Positions 1 through 8,144 are shown, counted from the stretch's first letter. The stretch: DNA of 13,318 nucleotides from Prasinococcaceae sp. CCMP 1430 (GCA_013416795.1 RQSC01000523.1:176983-190300); one strand, 5' to 3'. Notes: a model not told the origin generated them from the letters alone. Numbers and translations: made by a program.

Positions 1-1
1 G

Positions 2-1214
2 GCGGCCGCGGGCGCGACCGAGGAGGCCCTCGCGGCCGGCGGCGCGCGCGCGGCGCGCACAATCCGGCGCGTGCGCTGCGAGGACCTGTCGCTGCGCGAG
101 TTCCGCGCTGGTGTCCAGGCGCGCTCGGAGCCGCTGGTCATCACCGGCCTCGGCGATGTCCTCACAGAGGACGGCGCTGACGGTGCGGAGCTGCGATGGC
201 TGCGGCGGCACGCCGCGTCGAAGACTGTCGCCGTGTCGCAGCGCCATGCGCACACGCGCAGCGAGCTGCGCGCGGCCGACTACGAGCTGAGCACCGTGGG
301 CGAGCTGCTCGACGCGGTGGACGCGGGCGAGGCGGACGGGCGCTACCTGTACGACTGCAGTCTGCCGCTGAAGCTGCCCTCGCTCCTGCAGGCCGTGCGC
401 GTGCCGCGCTATTTTGCGCACGACTTCCTCATGCGCACGATGCGCCTCCACGCGTTCAGCGCGAGCTGGCCGAGCCTCTTCGTGGCCGCAGCGGGCACGC
501 AGTCCAGCCTTCACGTCGATCAGTGGCAAGGACACTTCTGGATGGCCATGGTGCGCGGTACCAAGCGCTGGACGCTCTTCGACGCCGCCGACCTTCACTT
601 GCTGTCGCCCGACTGGGGGCGCAACACGCTCGATCCAGCAATGCCGCCGCTCGACGAGCTCGACGGGCTCGACGACAAAACCGGCAGCGAGCGGCGTCAC
701 GCGCTCGCGCGCCTCGCGCGGCGCTACGAGGTCGATCTGGGCCCCGGCGAGGTGCGGTCTGTAGCCGCGCGCGCGGCCTTGCCCGCCCGCGCATCCGCCA
801 CACGTCGGAAATGCCACGCTGCCGCTCCCGCTGACGCGCGCGCGCACACGCGCGCACGCACGCACACAGGTTCTCTACGTGCCGGGGGGGTGGCCGCACC
901 ACGTGCGCAACCTGGATAATACCGTGTCCTTCGCCGGCAACTACTGCGACGAGACCAACATCGAGCGCGCGCTCGCCGACATGCAGCTCATGGGCGCCCG
1001 TCAGGGCGACGCGATGGCCGATTCGTTCCGCGCGGTGGACGAGGTGGACTTCGAAGAGGCAGGAGCCACCAGCGAGGCCGACGAGGCGGGCATGGGTGAC
1101 CTCCTCGCCGCCGAGGATCTCGTCGTGCCGTGCTCGGCCTTCCGCAGTGGTGAGGCAGCCGCGTGGCGCGGGCCGCTCCCCGACGACGTCAAGCAAGAGC
1201 TTGCCGCCGCCTGA
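2..1214 (+). CDS. JmjC/cupin-8 domain 2-oxoglutarate-Fe(II) oxygenase, 5' truncated
   Basis: Two exons, 2-751 and 870-1214, join in phase 0. The frame is open to the left edge, and the first codons read as ordinary coding sequence (TIRRVRCEDLSLREF), so the true start lies outside the window. The fold is seen in the iron-binding HxD of SLHVDQW (His codon 512-514, Asp 518-520), a following GTKRW whose Lys is the usual 2-oxoglutarate contact, and, across the splice, PGEVLYVPGGWPHHV, which supplies the third metal ligand (first His, 897-899). That is the standard Cupin_8/JmjC arrangement of small protein hydroxylases and related dioxygenases. The substrate cannot be read from sequence. The C-terminal about 70 residues after the last His are acidic and of no family I know. 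The stop TGA is at 1212-1214. The family call is firm; the substrate is unknown. Confidence 0.85.
752..869 (+). other. Intron of the JmjC gene
   Basis: The donor is GTGCGG after GGCGAG and the acceptor is CGCACACAG before GTTCTCTAC. Removing 118 nt joins PGE to VLYVPGGW, restoring the expected cupin motif in phase 0. The body has in-frame CG/CA-rich sequence with no protein sense. CTGAC at 831-835 puts a branch-point A 35 nt before the intron end. The last 30 nt are alternating CG and CA. Confidence 0.88.
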
Positions 1215-1376
1215 TGCGAAGTGAGGACTGCACTGCATGTAATATGCACCTCGAAGCATGCGATCGCGGCCGTACGTGCGTGCGCGCGTGGGCGCGCGTG
1301 CGCGACTGCGTGCACCTGCTCCCGGGCGGTGTCCGCCTCGACGGGTATTAAAATGCGTCCTCTGCACGCCGGGCGC
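1215..1376. terminator. Convergent 3' intergenic region (JmjC gene / 1377-2204 gene)
   Basis: This is the 162 bp between the stop codons of two convergent genes. On the + strand a TGTAA lies about 20 nt after the JmjC stop (GCATGTAATATGC). It resembles the TGTAA poly(A) signal known from green algae, but other genes here do not clearly share it, so it is only a possibility. The rest is GTGCG-rich with no gene. Confidence 0.35.
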
Positions 1377-2204
1377 CTAGGCGCCGTACTTCGGCGCCCT
1401 GCCAAGCTTGTATGCGATGATGGGCAGCAGCGCGCTCGCCGGCACGGCGCCATTGCAGCCGCTCTCGACGACGTCGCGCGCGTCGCAGCGCTTGACGACG
1501 TCGCGGCGGGCGGCGCCCTCACACCGCAGAGCGGTGAGGAGCGCGCGCTCAGAGAGGCGCTCTCGCACGCCCGCGCGCATCTCTGCGCTCTGTGCGGGCG
1601 CCGCGATGGCGCACGCCGCGCGCGCACGCTGCGTGACCTCAGCCGCCGCCGCTAGCGCTGCCGCGCCATGCTCGCACACGCCGACCACCGCAAGCGTCAG
1701 CAGGTCTGTCTGCCGCTCCTGCGCCGCCTCGCACGCGCTCGCCACCTCGCCGAGCACGTCAGCAGGCGCATGCACGACGACCACGGCCTCCGATCCCACC
1801 TCGTCCAGTGCAGCGGTCGCCGCGGCCGCCATGTCACCCGCGGCGACCGCTTCGCCTCCGAGCGCCTCCGCCACGCCCCCATCAACGCTCAGCACGCGCG
1901 CACGCAGCGTGTGGCGCGCCTGTTGCTTGCTGACCCCCGTCCCACCGAGAATCTGCGCGAGGTCGCCCCTCGCTGTCGACGCAGCGTCGGCAGCATCCGC
2001 CGCGCCCCCCCCTCCCCTGGCCACCAACCCCCCCTCACCACCCAGCAGCGACGCGGTGCCGCATGCGCCCGCACAGAACACGCCTGCGAGCGCCGCCGCG
2101 CCCGCACTGCCTTGCTCGACGCGCTCGCAGTACAGCAGCAGCGCGCGTCCGGGCATGCCCGGCGGCGGCGGCCACGGCGGCCACGCGCCCAACGCGCCCT
2201 CCAT
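1377..2204 (-). CDS. Conserved hypothetical protein, C-terminus ending APKYGA
   Basis: A single-exon reading of 275 aa. I chose ATG 2204-2202 (MEGALGAW) because codons further upstream are Arg-rich low-complexity sequence; the stop TAG is 1379-1377. The N-terminal third is Pro/Gly/Ala rich. The middle contains a hydrophobic strand EAVVVVHAPADV followed by helical sequence with LLTLAVVGVCEHG, an alpha/beta pattern. The last 45 residues (LLTALRCEGAARRDV through AYKLGRAPKYGA) resemble, from memory, the C-terminus of a land-plant and algal family that ends KLWKAPKYGA. I do not know an established function for it. A Gly-rich stretch around residues 57-75 could hide a small in-frame intron, since GTGAGG occurs there. 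The gene is convergent with the JmjC gene and divergent from the transaldolase. Confidence 0.6.
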   Translation of the reverse strand: MEGALGAWPPWPPPPGMPGRALLLYCERVEQGSAGAAALAGVFCAGACGTASLLGGEGGLVARGGGGAADAADAASTARGDLAQILGGTGVSKQQARHTLRARVLSVDGGVAEALGGEAVAAGDMAAAATAALDEVGSEAVVVVHAPADVLGEVASACEAAQERQTDLLTLAVVGVCEHGAAALAAAAEVTQRARAACAIAAPAQSAEMRAGVRERLSERALLTALRCEGAARRDVVKRCDARDVVESGCNGAVPASALLPIIAYKLGRAPKYGA

Positions 2205-2743
2205 CGAGGCCGCGCGACCGCGCCGGCCGCGCCAGCCCGCCCGCGCGGCGTGCTCCTCCTCTCTCTCAATTCGAACCCCTCCCTCCCCCGCCCTCGCGCG
2301 CGCGAGAGAGAGAGGGAGAGTGGCGCCGCCCCGCCGCCTCCACCCAGCAGCGCCTCCCCTGCTGCGCCGCCGCCGCCCCGCGCGTGCACGCTCGCCCCCG
2401 GTCTGGGTTAGGGTTATTGAGCGCTGCATCCGAAGCGCGCCCACTCCCGAAGAAATTCGGATCATTCTCCCCCCAAAATTCCCGCCATCAGGAAAATTCT
2501 CAGCGCGGTTGAGTCCACATTAGACCGGATGCGAATCCAGACGCCCCGCGTGCGATCGTGGAGGCGTTAGTTACGGTTTAAGAAGAAGGGTTTATAAGCA
2601 TTTCGAGGGGGCCCCCAGTGGTGGCCTCGGTGCGCCGCCCGCGCGCGCGTTTTATCCACTCGTGCGCGCTGGAGCGCGGCGCTCACGCGTGGTGGGAGAG
2701 GGGTGTGGGTGGACGGCGCGGCGAGCTCCCGGGCGGGATCTCA
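2205..2743. promoter_or_regulatory. Probable bidirectional promoter region
   Basis: This region separates the divergent starts of the 1377-2204 gene and the transaldolase, and its right half is clearly less GC-rich than the coding sequence. It holds a CT tract (2254-2267), a 14-bp perfect palindrome CTCGCGCGCGCGAG (2293-2306) running into a GA tract, an E2F-like ATTCCCGCCA (2478-2487), TAGACCGG (about 2521-2528), and a TATA-like TTTATAAGC near 2591, about 150 bp before the candidate ATG at 2744. The role is inferred from position; no transcription start can be read. Confidence 0.5.
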
Positions 2744-2866
2744 ATGGCGGCGACGCGCACGATGGTGGCGGCGGCGCGCGCGGCGCCCGCGCGCGGCGCG
2801 CGCCCCAGCGCGCGGCCGCCACGACGGCGAGCGCCGGCCCGCGCCTCGCCGAGCTCGCGGCGATGA
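2744..2866 (+). other. Candidate plastid/mitochondrial transit peptide in a different frame from the transaldolase
   Basis: ATG 2744 (context CTCAATGG) opens 40 codons that begin MAATRTMVAAARAAPARGAR: rich in Ala, Arg and Ser, almost without acidic residues, as in organelle targeting peptides. It ends at TGA 2864-2866, which overlaps the transaldolase ATG 2863. The transaldolase frame upstream of that ATG also looks real (SAGPRLAELAAMTTLS). One missing base, or two extra bases, in the CG-rich stretch 2780-2850 would fuse the two. Either this is a sequence error, or the peptide is an upstream ORF and the enzyme is cytosolic. Confidence 0.45.
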
Positions 2867-3849
2867 CGACGCTCTCTATCGACACGGGCGACGTCAAGGT
2901 GGTCGAGGAGTGGGCCGCGACGGGCATCATAACCGACGCGACCACCAACCCGCTCTTCGTCTCGCAGGCAGGCCTCAGCGGCGACGCGTTCTACAAGGGC
3001 CTCGTCGACGAGGCGGTGGCGTACGCGAGAGAGGCCGGCGTCGCGGGCGAGGACGGAGTGGCGCTCGCGGCCGACCGGCTGGCCGTCAACCTGGGCCTCA
3101 CGCTGCAGCGGCTCGTGCCTGGCTACGTGTCGACCGAGGTCTCGATTTATCTGAGCTTCGACGCCGACGCGATGGTGGAGCGCGCGCGGCGCATCGTGGC
3201 CATGTACAAGCAGGCGGGCGGCGAGCCCGGGCGCGTGCTCATCAAGCTGCCCGGCACCTGGGAGGGCATCGAGGCTGCGCGCGTGCTCGAAGCCGAGGGC
3301 ACCAAGACGAACATCACGCTGGTGTTCGGGCACTGCCAGGCGGTGGCGGCCGCGCAGGCGGGCGCCCACCTCATCAGCCCGTTCCCAGGCCGGGTGCTCG
3401 AGTGGCACAAGGCCAACGGCAGCCGGCCCGAGACCATGCCGCGCGAGGACGACCCGGGCGTGCAGATGTGCTCGCGCGCCTACCGGTACTACAAGCGGTA
3501 TGGCCACGACACGATCGTCATGCCCGCCTCCTGGCGCTCGCCAACGGGCGAGGACAACTGCGACGAGATCCTCGCTCTGGCAGGCACGGACCGCATGACC
3601 ATCCCGCCGCCGTTGCTCGAGGACCTCGCCGCGCGTGGCGGCGACGCGCCGCTGGCGCGCGAGCTCGAGCCGCAGGCGGCAGCCGCCGCGTGCGACGAGC
3701 CCGAGCACGCGCCCTACACGCGCGAGACCTTCGCGTGGGAGCTCGCCATGGACGGCGCCGCCAACGACAAGCTCGCGGCGGGGCTGCGCGCCTTCGCCGG
3801 GGACACCGACAAGCTCTTCGACGCGCTGCGCGAGCACCCGGACTGGTGA
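2863..3849 (+). CDS. Transaldolase
   Basis: 328 aa from ATG 2863; the frame is open upstream to 2662 and the real start may be earlier (see the transit-peptide candidate at 2744). The enzyme moves a dihydroxyacetone unit from sedoheptulose 7-phosphate to glyceraldehyde 3-phosphate in the pentose phosphate pathway. The signatures are in order: SIDTGD (5-10), TDATTNP (24-30), VSTEVSIYLSFD (89-100), VLIKLPGTWEG (125-135) with Schiff-base Lys128, TKTNITLVFG, and LISPFPGRVLEWHK near residue 185. The length and spacing match the roughly 310-330-residue transaldolase B-like class. No intron is needed. The stop TGA lies 113 bp from the end of the convergent secreted-protein gene. The family call is near certain; the compartment is open. 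Confidence 0.95.
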   Translation: MTTLSIDTGDVKVVEEWAATGIITDATTNPLFVSQAGLSGDAFYKGLVDEAVAYAREAGVAGEDGVALAADRLAVNLGLTLQRLVPGYVSTEVSIYLSFDADAMVERARRIVAMYKQAGGEPGRVLIKLPGTWEGIEAARVLEAEGTKTNITLVFGHCQAVAAAQAGAHLISPFPGRVLEWHKANGSRPETMPREDDPGVQMCSRAYRYYKRYGHDTIVMPASWRSPTGEDNCDEILALAGTDRMTIPPPLLEDLAARGGDAPLARELEPQAAAAACDEPEHAPYTRETFAWELAMDGAANDKLAAGLRAFAGDTDKLFDALREHPDW

Positions 3850-3962
3850 CTTTGACGGGTCGTCGAAGCTCTCACTGACGTACGTACGTGGTAAAAAAAA
3901 GTTCTCGCTGGTTATTTCTTATTATCGCTCTCGCGACGCTGCGGTGCGAAGGCGCGCAGTCT
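3850..3962. terminator. Convergent 3' region, transaldolase / secreted NHL gene
   Basis: 113 bp between two stop codons. It contains tandem ACGT (ACGTACGTACGTGG, about 3879-3892), an A8 run about 3893-3900, and a short AT-richer stretch, GGTTATTTCTTATTATCGC. 3'-end signals for both genes must lie here or just inside the neighbouring coding ends; I see no AATAAA. Confidence 0.35.
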
Positions 3963-6811
3963 CTAGCGCTCTCCGCCGCCGCTCTTCTGCACCGCCTCCG
4001 TGACGCCACCGTCGGATTTCGGGAAGACCACGCGGAGCACGTCGGAGAAGTCGCTTCCGACGAAGAGCAACTCCTGCGGCAAGCCGTGGATCTCCTCGGT
4101 GCAAATCGCCAGGGAGACTGGGTTGTCGGTGGTGGCCGACCAGGTGGGTCCGTCCACCACCGGGCGGTCGAAGGGAAGCCCCGGGCTGTAGCCGGTGCTC
4201 GGGTCGTCGCGACCCACGCCGAAAACGGTCTTGACGAAGGTGGTTTCGATGTCCACCGAGCGCACGGCGTTGTTGCGCATGTCGGCAACGTACACGGTCT
4301 TGCCATCCGTGGCGCAGCCGCGAGGCGTCCAGAAGGCCGCGGTCGCTCCCGGGCCGTCAATGTGCGTCTCCTCGAAGATGGAGACGCCGCTGCCCGCCAC
4401 GTCGGTGATCTCGCCGGTGGCCGTGTCCACCCGGCGAACGTTGTTGGGCGACTCGTCGCACAGATAAATCGCGTCGCCCTCGGGCGTGATCGCAAGCCCG
4501 GACGGCTTCTTGACGCCGTCCTCCGCGAGCGTCGTCCAATTCTGCGTGGCCACATCGTACGCCCTGATCCTGTTGTTGTTGTTGTCGCCCACGTAGACCA
4601 CGCCTCCGCCGCGCGGTGCCGTGACCGAGCGCGGCGTGTCGAACAGAGTGTCGGCGCCCACGCCTTCCTGGTAGCCGCCACCGGCGGGGTCGCACACGCC
4701 GCCCACGGTGGTCACGCAGTTGCCGTTGGCCATGTCGATCATGCGCACGCAGTTGTTCTTCGTGTCGGCAACCCACAGCTTCTCGTCGGGCGTGTACGCC
4801 ACGCCGTGCGGGCCAAAGAATTGGGCGGCGGGCCCGCAGCCGTCTGCGCCGCCCTCGACCTTGTTACCGGCGATGGTCGTGAGCTCGCCCGTGAGGGTGT
4901 TGTACTGGCGCACGGCCTGGTTCTTCTCGTCGGCGATGAAGACGCGCGCGCAGTCGTTGGAGACCCCAATGCCACGCACGCCGTTCAGCCGCGCGTCCGC
5001 GCCGAAGCCGTCCACGAAGTCGTTCTTCTGGCCGAGCGTCCCGGCGAGCGTCTCAACCCTGTCCCAGCGCTCGTCGAGGATCCAGGGGGCGGTTGGCACG
5101 AAGGGGTTCTCGCCCGGCGGCGGCAGCGTGTCCTGGAAGCCGCCCGGCACTTCGACGGTCTCCTCGGCCGTCTCCGTGGGCGGCTCCGTGGGCGGCGTGG
5201 TGCCGCTCGCGTTGAGCGCCGGAGCATCGGGGAGCGCCGGCGGAGGAGGGAAGGCCGGCACCGACGCGTTCGGCGCGGGTGGGGGCGGGCTCGGAGGAGG
5301 GACCACCGGCTCCGACGCGTTTGCCACGGGCGGGGGCGGGCTCGGAGGAGGGACCACCGGCTCCGACGCGTTTGCCACGGGCGGGGGCGGGCTCGGAGGA
5401 GGGACCACCGGCTCCGACGCGTTTGCCACGGGCGGGGAGCTCCGACGCGTTTGCCACGGGTGGGGGCGGGCTCGGAGGAGGGACCACAGGCTCCGACGCG
5501 TTTGCCACGGGTGGGGGCGGGCTCGGAGGAGGGACCACAGGCTCCGACGCGTTTGCCACGGGTGGGGGGGGGCTCGTCGTCGTCGGCGGCGGCAGAGGCG
5601 CGCGCGTCACGATGATGGTCTTGGGCGGCTGCTGCTCGGCGGTGCCGTTGCTGGCCGGCGGTGCCGGGAGCGGCGCCGGCGCGGGGGCCGGCTGGGAGGT
5701 GGGGGAAGAGCTGGTGGGCGCATCGGTCGGGGCGAGGGTGGGGGACGTACTCGGCAGCTCGGTGGGCGGGACCACGGGCGCCTCGGTGGGGGGCGGGACG
5801 GGCGCCTCGGTGGGCGCCTCAGTGGAGGTATCCAAGGGCGCCTCGGTGGGGGGATCGGACGGCGCCTCGGTGGGGGGGCTCACGGGCGGCTCGGTCGGCG
5901 CGTCGGACGGCGCCTCGGTGGGGGGGCTCACGGGCGGCTCGGTTGGCGCGTCGGACGGCGCCTCGGTGGGAGGGGTCACGGGCGGCTCGGTGGGTGCCTC
6001 TGTGGACGTGTCCTCGGGCGCCTCGGTGGGTGGGCTCACGGGCGGCTCGGTAGGCGCGGGCGTGTCGGGGGCTGGCGGGGTGGCGGTCGGCGCGTTTGAG
6101 GGCGGGTCAGTGTTCGTCGCGGGAGGAGGGGCCGTCGACGGCGTCGTCGGCGTCGGGGCGGGCGTCGGCGGATTCGGCTCCGGCGGCTCCAGTGGCGGGT
6201 CAGTTTGTGGAGGAGGCTCACCTACGGGCGGCGGCGTCACGACGATCTCTGCGTCGTCGTCTCCTTCGTCGTCGCCTCCGCCGCCTCCGCCACCTCCGCC
6301 ACCTTCGCATAGACCGCACTATCGGCGACGGGCGGGCGTGGCGATGTGCAACCACCGCCGACGTGTCAGAGGGTCAGCCATGCTCCTCGGAGGAAGCGAC
6401 CGAAAGCACATCGCATGCGAGTGTGGCGCGGGGGCACGAGATGAGGGCACGAGGGCCGCGGGGGAAGGGGGCATTGCAAGCACCGAGCGACGCCGGCATT
6501 CACTCGCGCGCTAGGGCACGCGGGCGTGCAGGATGGGCCCTGCCCTTCGCGTGCGCGCCGCGCCCACGCCCGCGCGCGCCGCCGCCGTCGCGGCACGTAC
6601 CACCGCGCAGATGTCGTCGCAGCAGTCGCCATTGACTGTGCACGTCTGATCGCACCAGCAGTCGGCCACCTCGCTCTTGGCGAAGCAGAAGGTGCCGCCG
6701 CCCAGGGCGGTGTTGATGCAGGTGGCGCCCGCGCGCGCGACCGCCGTCGCCGCGACCAGCGCCGCCAGCAGGAGCAGCGGCCCGCGCCGCTGTGTGGCCT
6801 NACGAGCACAT
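3963..6811 (-). CDS. Secreted mosaic protein: somatomedin-B-like domain, Pro/Thr/Ser-rich stalk, NHL beta-propeller (frame broken once)
   Basis: Exon 1 (to 6601) encodes a hydrophobic signal segment, GPLLLLAALVAATAVARA, then a cysteine cluster ending DCWCDQTCTVNGDCCDDICAV. Exon 2 (from 6318) continues CGLC, giving somatomedin-B spacing (CxCDxxC..DCCxxxxxxC). Next come a Gly/Asp stretch, a 16-residue TEAPSDAPTEPPVSPP repeat (5860-6060), a 17-residue VVPPPSPPPPVANASEP repeat (5262-5570) with extensin-like SPPPP and N-glycosylation NAS, and six NHL blades (VFIADEKNQAVR, LWVADTKNNCVR, VYVGDNNNNRIR, IYLCDESPNNVR, VYVADMRNNAVR and a weaker last one). The stop is TAG 3965-3963. I infer a cell-surface or wall glycoprotein with a ligand-binding propeller. 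Two defects are present. The frame shifts at 5431-5443, and the start is unresolved: ATG 6811 in a CCACCATG context is out of frame with the signal peptide, with an N at 6801 between them. Confidence 0.8.
5262..5570 (-). repeat. 51-bp tandem repeat encoding VVPPPSPPPPVANASEP
   Basis: Near-identical 51-bp units encode 17 residues: an extensin-like Ser-Pro-rich half and an NAS glycosylation sequon. Five units are full or nearly full, plus one broken unit at 5431-5443. Units on the C-terminal side (low coordinates) carry GACCACCGG and GGGCGGGGG on the + strand; units on the other side carry GACCACAGG and GGGTGGGGG. The two types meet at the broken unit. Confidence 0.93.
5860..6060 (-). repeat. 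48-bp tandem repeat encoding TEAPSDAPTEPPVSPP
   Basis: Units begin at 5860, 5908 and 5956, each 48 bp and nearly identical, followed by a diverged fourth copy to about 6060. Shorter TEAP motifs extend the array to about 5760. All of it is in frame with the signal-peptide exon. The peptide is a mucin-like, Thr/Ser/Pro-rich stalk, a likely site of O-glycosylation. Confidence 0.92.
6319..6600 (-). other. Intron of the secreted SMB-NHL gene
   Basis: On the - strand the donor is GTACGT after GCGGTG and the acceptor is GCCGATAG before TGCGGTCTATGC; the length is 282 nt. Removal joins DCCDDICAV to CGLC in phase 0 and puts the last cysteine six residues after the CC pair, the spacing expected in somatomedin-B domains. 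Unspliced, the signal-peptide frame stops at 6511. Two CTGAC motifs (A at 6366 and 6374) lie 47 and 55 nt from the 3' end. Confidence 0.8.
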
Positions 6812-7110
6812 GGTGGGGACGCAGTTTGGGACGGCCGCCTTCGGTCGGCAATGGGGGTGAGGCCATCCAATCACGAGCACGCAACCGACTCCCACGCGTA
6901 TCATTAATAGGTGCCAATTTAGACCGGCGAATTCGGCGCGGCGCCCTCGCGCGACGGGGCGGCGGCGCGCGCGCGCGCAGTCAAGCAATCCCGAAACCTC
7001 CTAAAATGAGATCAATCGGCTCCCGCCAAAAAAACCGCTACCGGGTTACCTACTACTACCAGGCAATTAGTATTAGAGAAAAGAGCAGTGAATCCTTGGC
7101 GCCAAACGCA
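6812..7110. promoter_or_regulatory. Upstream region of the SMB-NHL gene with E2F-like sites
   Basis: Non-coding sequence, AT-richer than its surroundings. It holds TAGACCGGCGAATTC (about 6920), also partly found in the 2205-2743 promoter; a (CG)n run near 6965-6978; CTCCCGCCAAAAAAA at 7020-7034, whose complement contains TTTGGCGGGA; and the palindrome TTGGCGCCAA at 7096-7105. The last two match E2F/DP binding sites as known in plants and animals. Control of the gene to the left is an inference from position. Confidence 0.45.
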
Positions 7111-7991
7111 AACAAGCACGCAGACAGGCACGCAGGTACTGTACCGTAGGAACCCACGAGCACACCGGTCGTGTGGATCTCCATCACTCGTTCCGATGGG
7201 ATGCAGCGCTTGGGGTTGATTGCGGGCTGACACCCAATCAGGCCTTTACGATGGGAGCGTGGTACGATGGTACTGTGCCGCCTCGGAGTTGACAGCGGTG
7301 GCGCTGCGGCCGACCGCGCGTCAAAGCTGCTCAGTAGGCGGCGCGGGCAGGCGGCGGGGGTGCTCAGTGACCCTCGATCGATGGCCGAGGCTGAGCAGGA
7401 GAGCCGGGTCCTCGTGCGGGAGAGTGCTGGCAGCGTGCTCCCAGCATCGGCGCGCTCGCCCCCACGGGCGGATCATCGGCCTGCGATCGTTCTCTTAGCC
7501 TCCACCCCGAACTCCGAGTCTCGTGCCCGCCGGAGGTTCCGAGTCCTCCTCCGCCGCCCACAGACTGGTGGTGGCGCGCCGCCATCGTTGACTGCGGCGA
7601 ATGACTCTGCGCCGCACGCCGCCAAACACCCCAGTTCAGCCGCGGCGTCGCGAGCAACGTTTTGCCATTGTCTGGCTGGGTGGGCCGCGCGTCGCTGTCC
7701 GTCGATCTGCGTGTTCCGATATTTCGCGGCGGCGGCGCGGGTGCACCTGTTGCTCCTCGGGTCCACCGCCCAAAGGCACTGTCGCGCCGCGCGCAGGGTC
7801 AGAGTGTCGTCGCCTCTGCGCGCGCCTCACGCCTGCAGCCTAAACGCGACGTGGCGCTACGCCAGGGTCATCGGGTGGGCTCATGGCCAAAGTTGGGGTG
7901 CAGGGTGAGCCGAAGGCGTTCAACACTGTAACGGTCTGCAGTACAGTATGTGTACAAATTTACAGTACAATGCTTGCGGAGAGGGTCGCAC
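7111..7991. other. Intergenic stretch without a convincing gene
   Basis: About 880 bp. An ATG-initiated 213-codon frame runs 7267-7908 on the + strand, but its product shows no domain, frequent Arg/Cys shifts and no codon preference like the neighbours, so I do not call it. No tRNA or rRNA pattern is seen. The right end (7925-7972) is AT-richer, with repeated ACAGTA/GTACAA words. It lies just after the stop of the M20 gene and probably carries that gene's 3' untranslated region, including TGTAAATTTGTA on the - strand. Confidence 0.4.
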
Positions 7992-8144
7992 TCACATGCA
8001 AAACATGTCGAGAAAGCTTTCGAAGAGCATCGTCTACCTCGCGCGCGGCGTCGCCCGACCCGGCACGCGGGCCGCGGGCGGCGTCAGCGCGCGACGCACG
8101 CGGGCTCTGCTCTGCGCCGAGGCCGGCGCCGGCGCGGCCCGCGC

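Noticed and set aside
2261-2280. GGTTCGAATT on the - strand, resembling a tRNA T-loop
   Set aside because: No acceptor, D or anticodon stems can be formed around it; it sits in a CT/GA low-complexity tract.
2404-2416. GGGTTAGGGTTA, telomere-like repeat
   Set aside because: Only two units, inside an intergenic region flanked by genes on both sides; too short for a telomere or an interstitial telomeric array.
3888-5615. 575-codon + strand frame opposite the NHL gene
   Set aside because: It is the antisense shadow of the propeller and its repeats; it has Arg/His/Val-rich, domain-free content, while the - strand gives clear NHL blades.
7267-7908. 213-codon + strand ORF starting with ATG
   Set aside because: No recognisable domain, composition unlike the neighbouring genes, and overlapping open frames on both strands, as expected by chance in GC-rich DNA.
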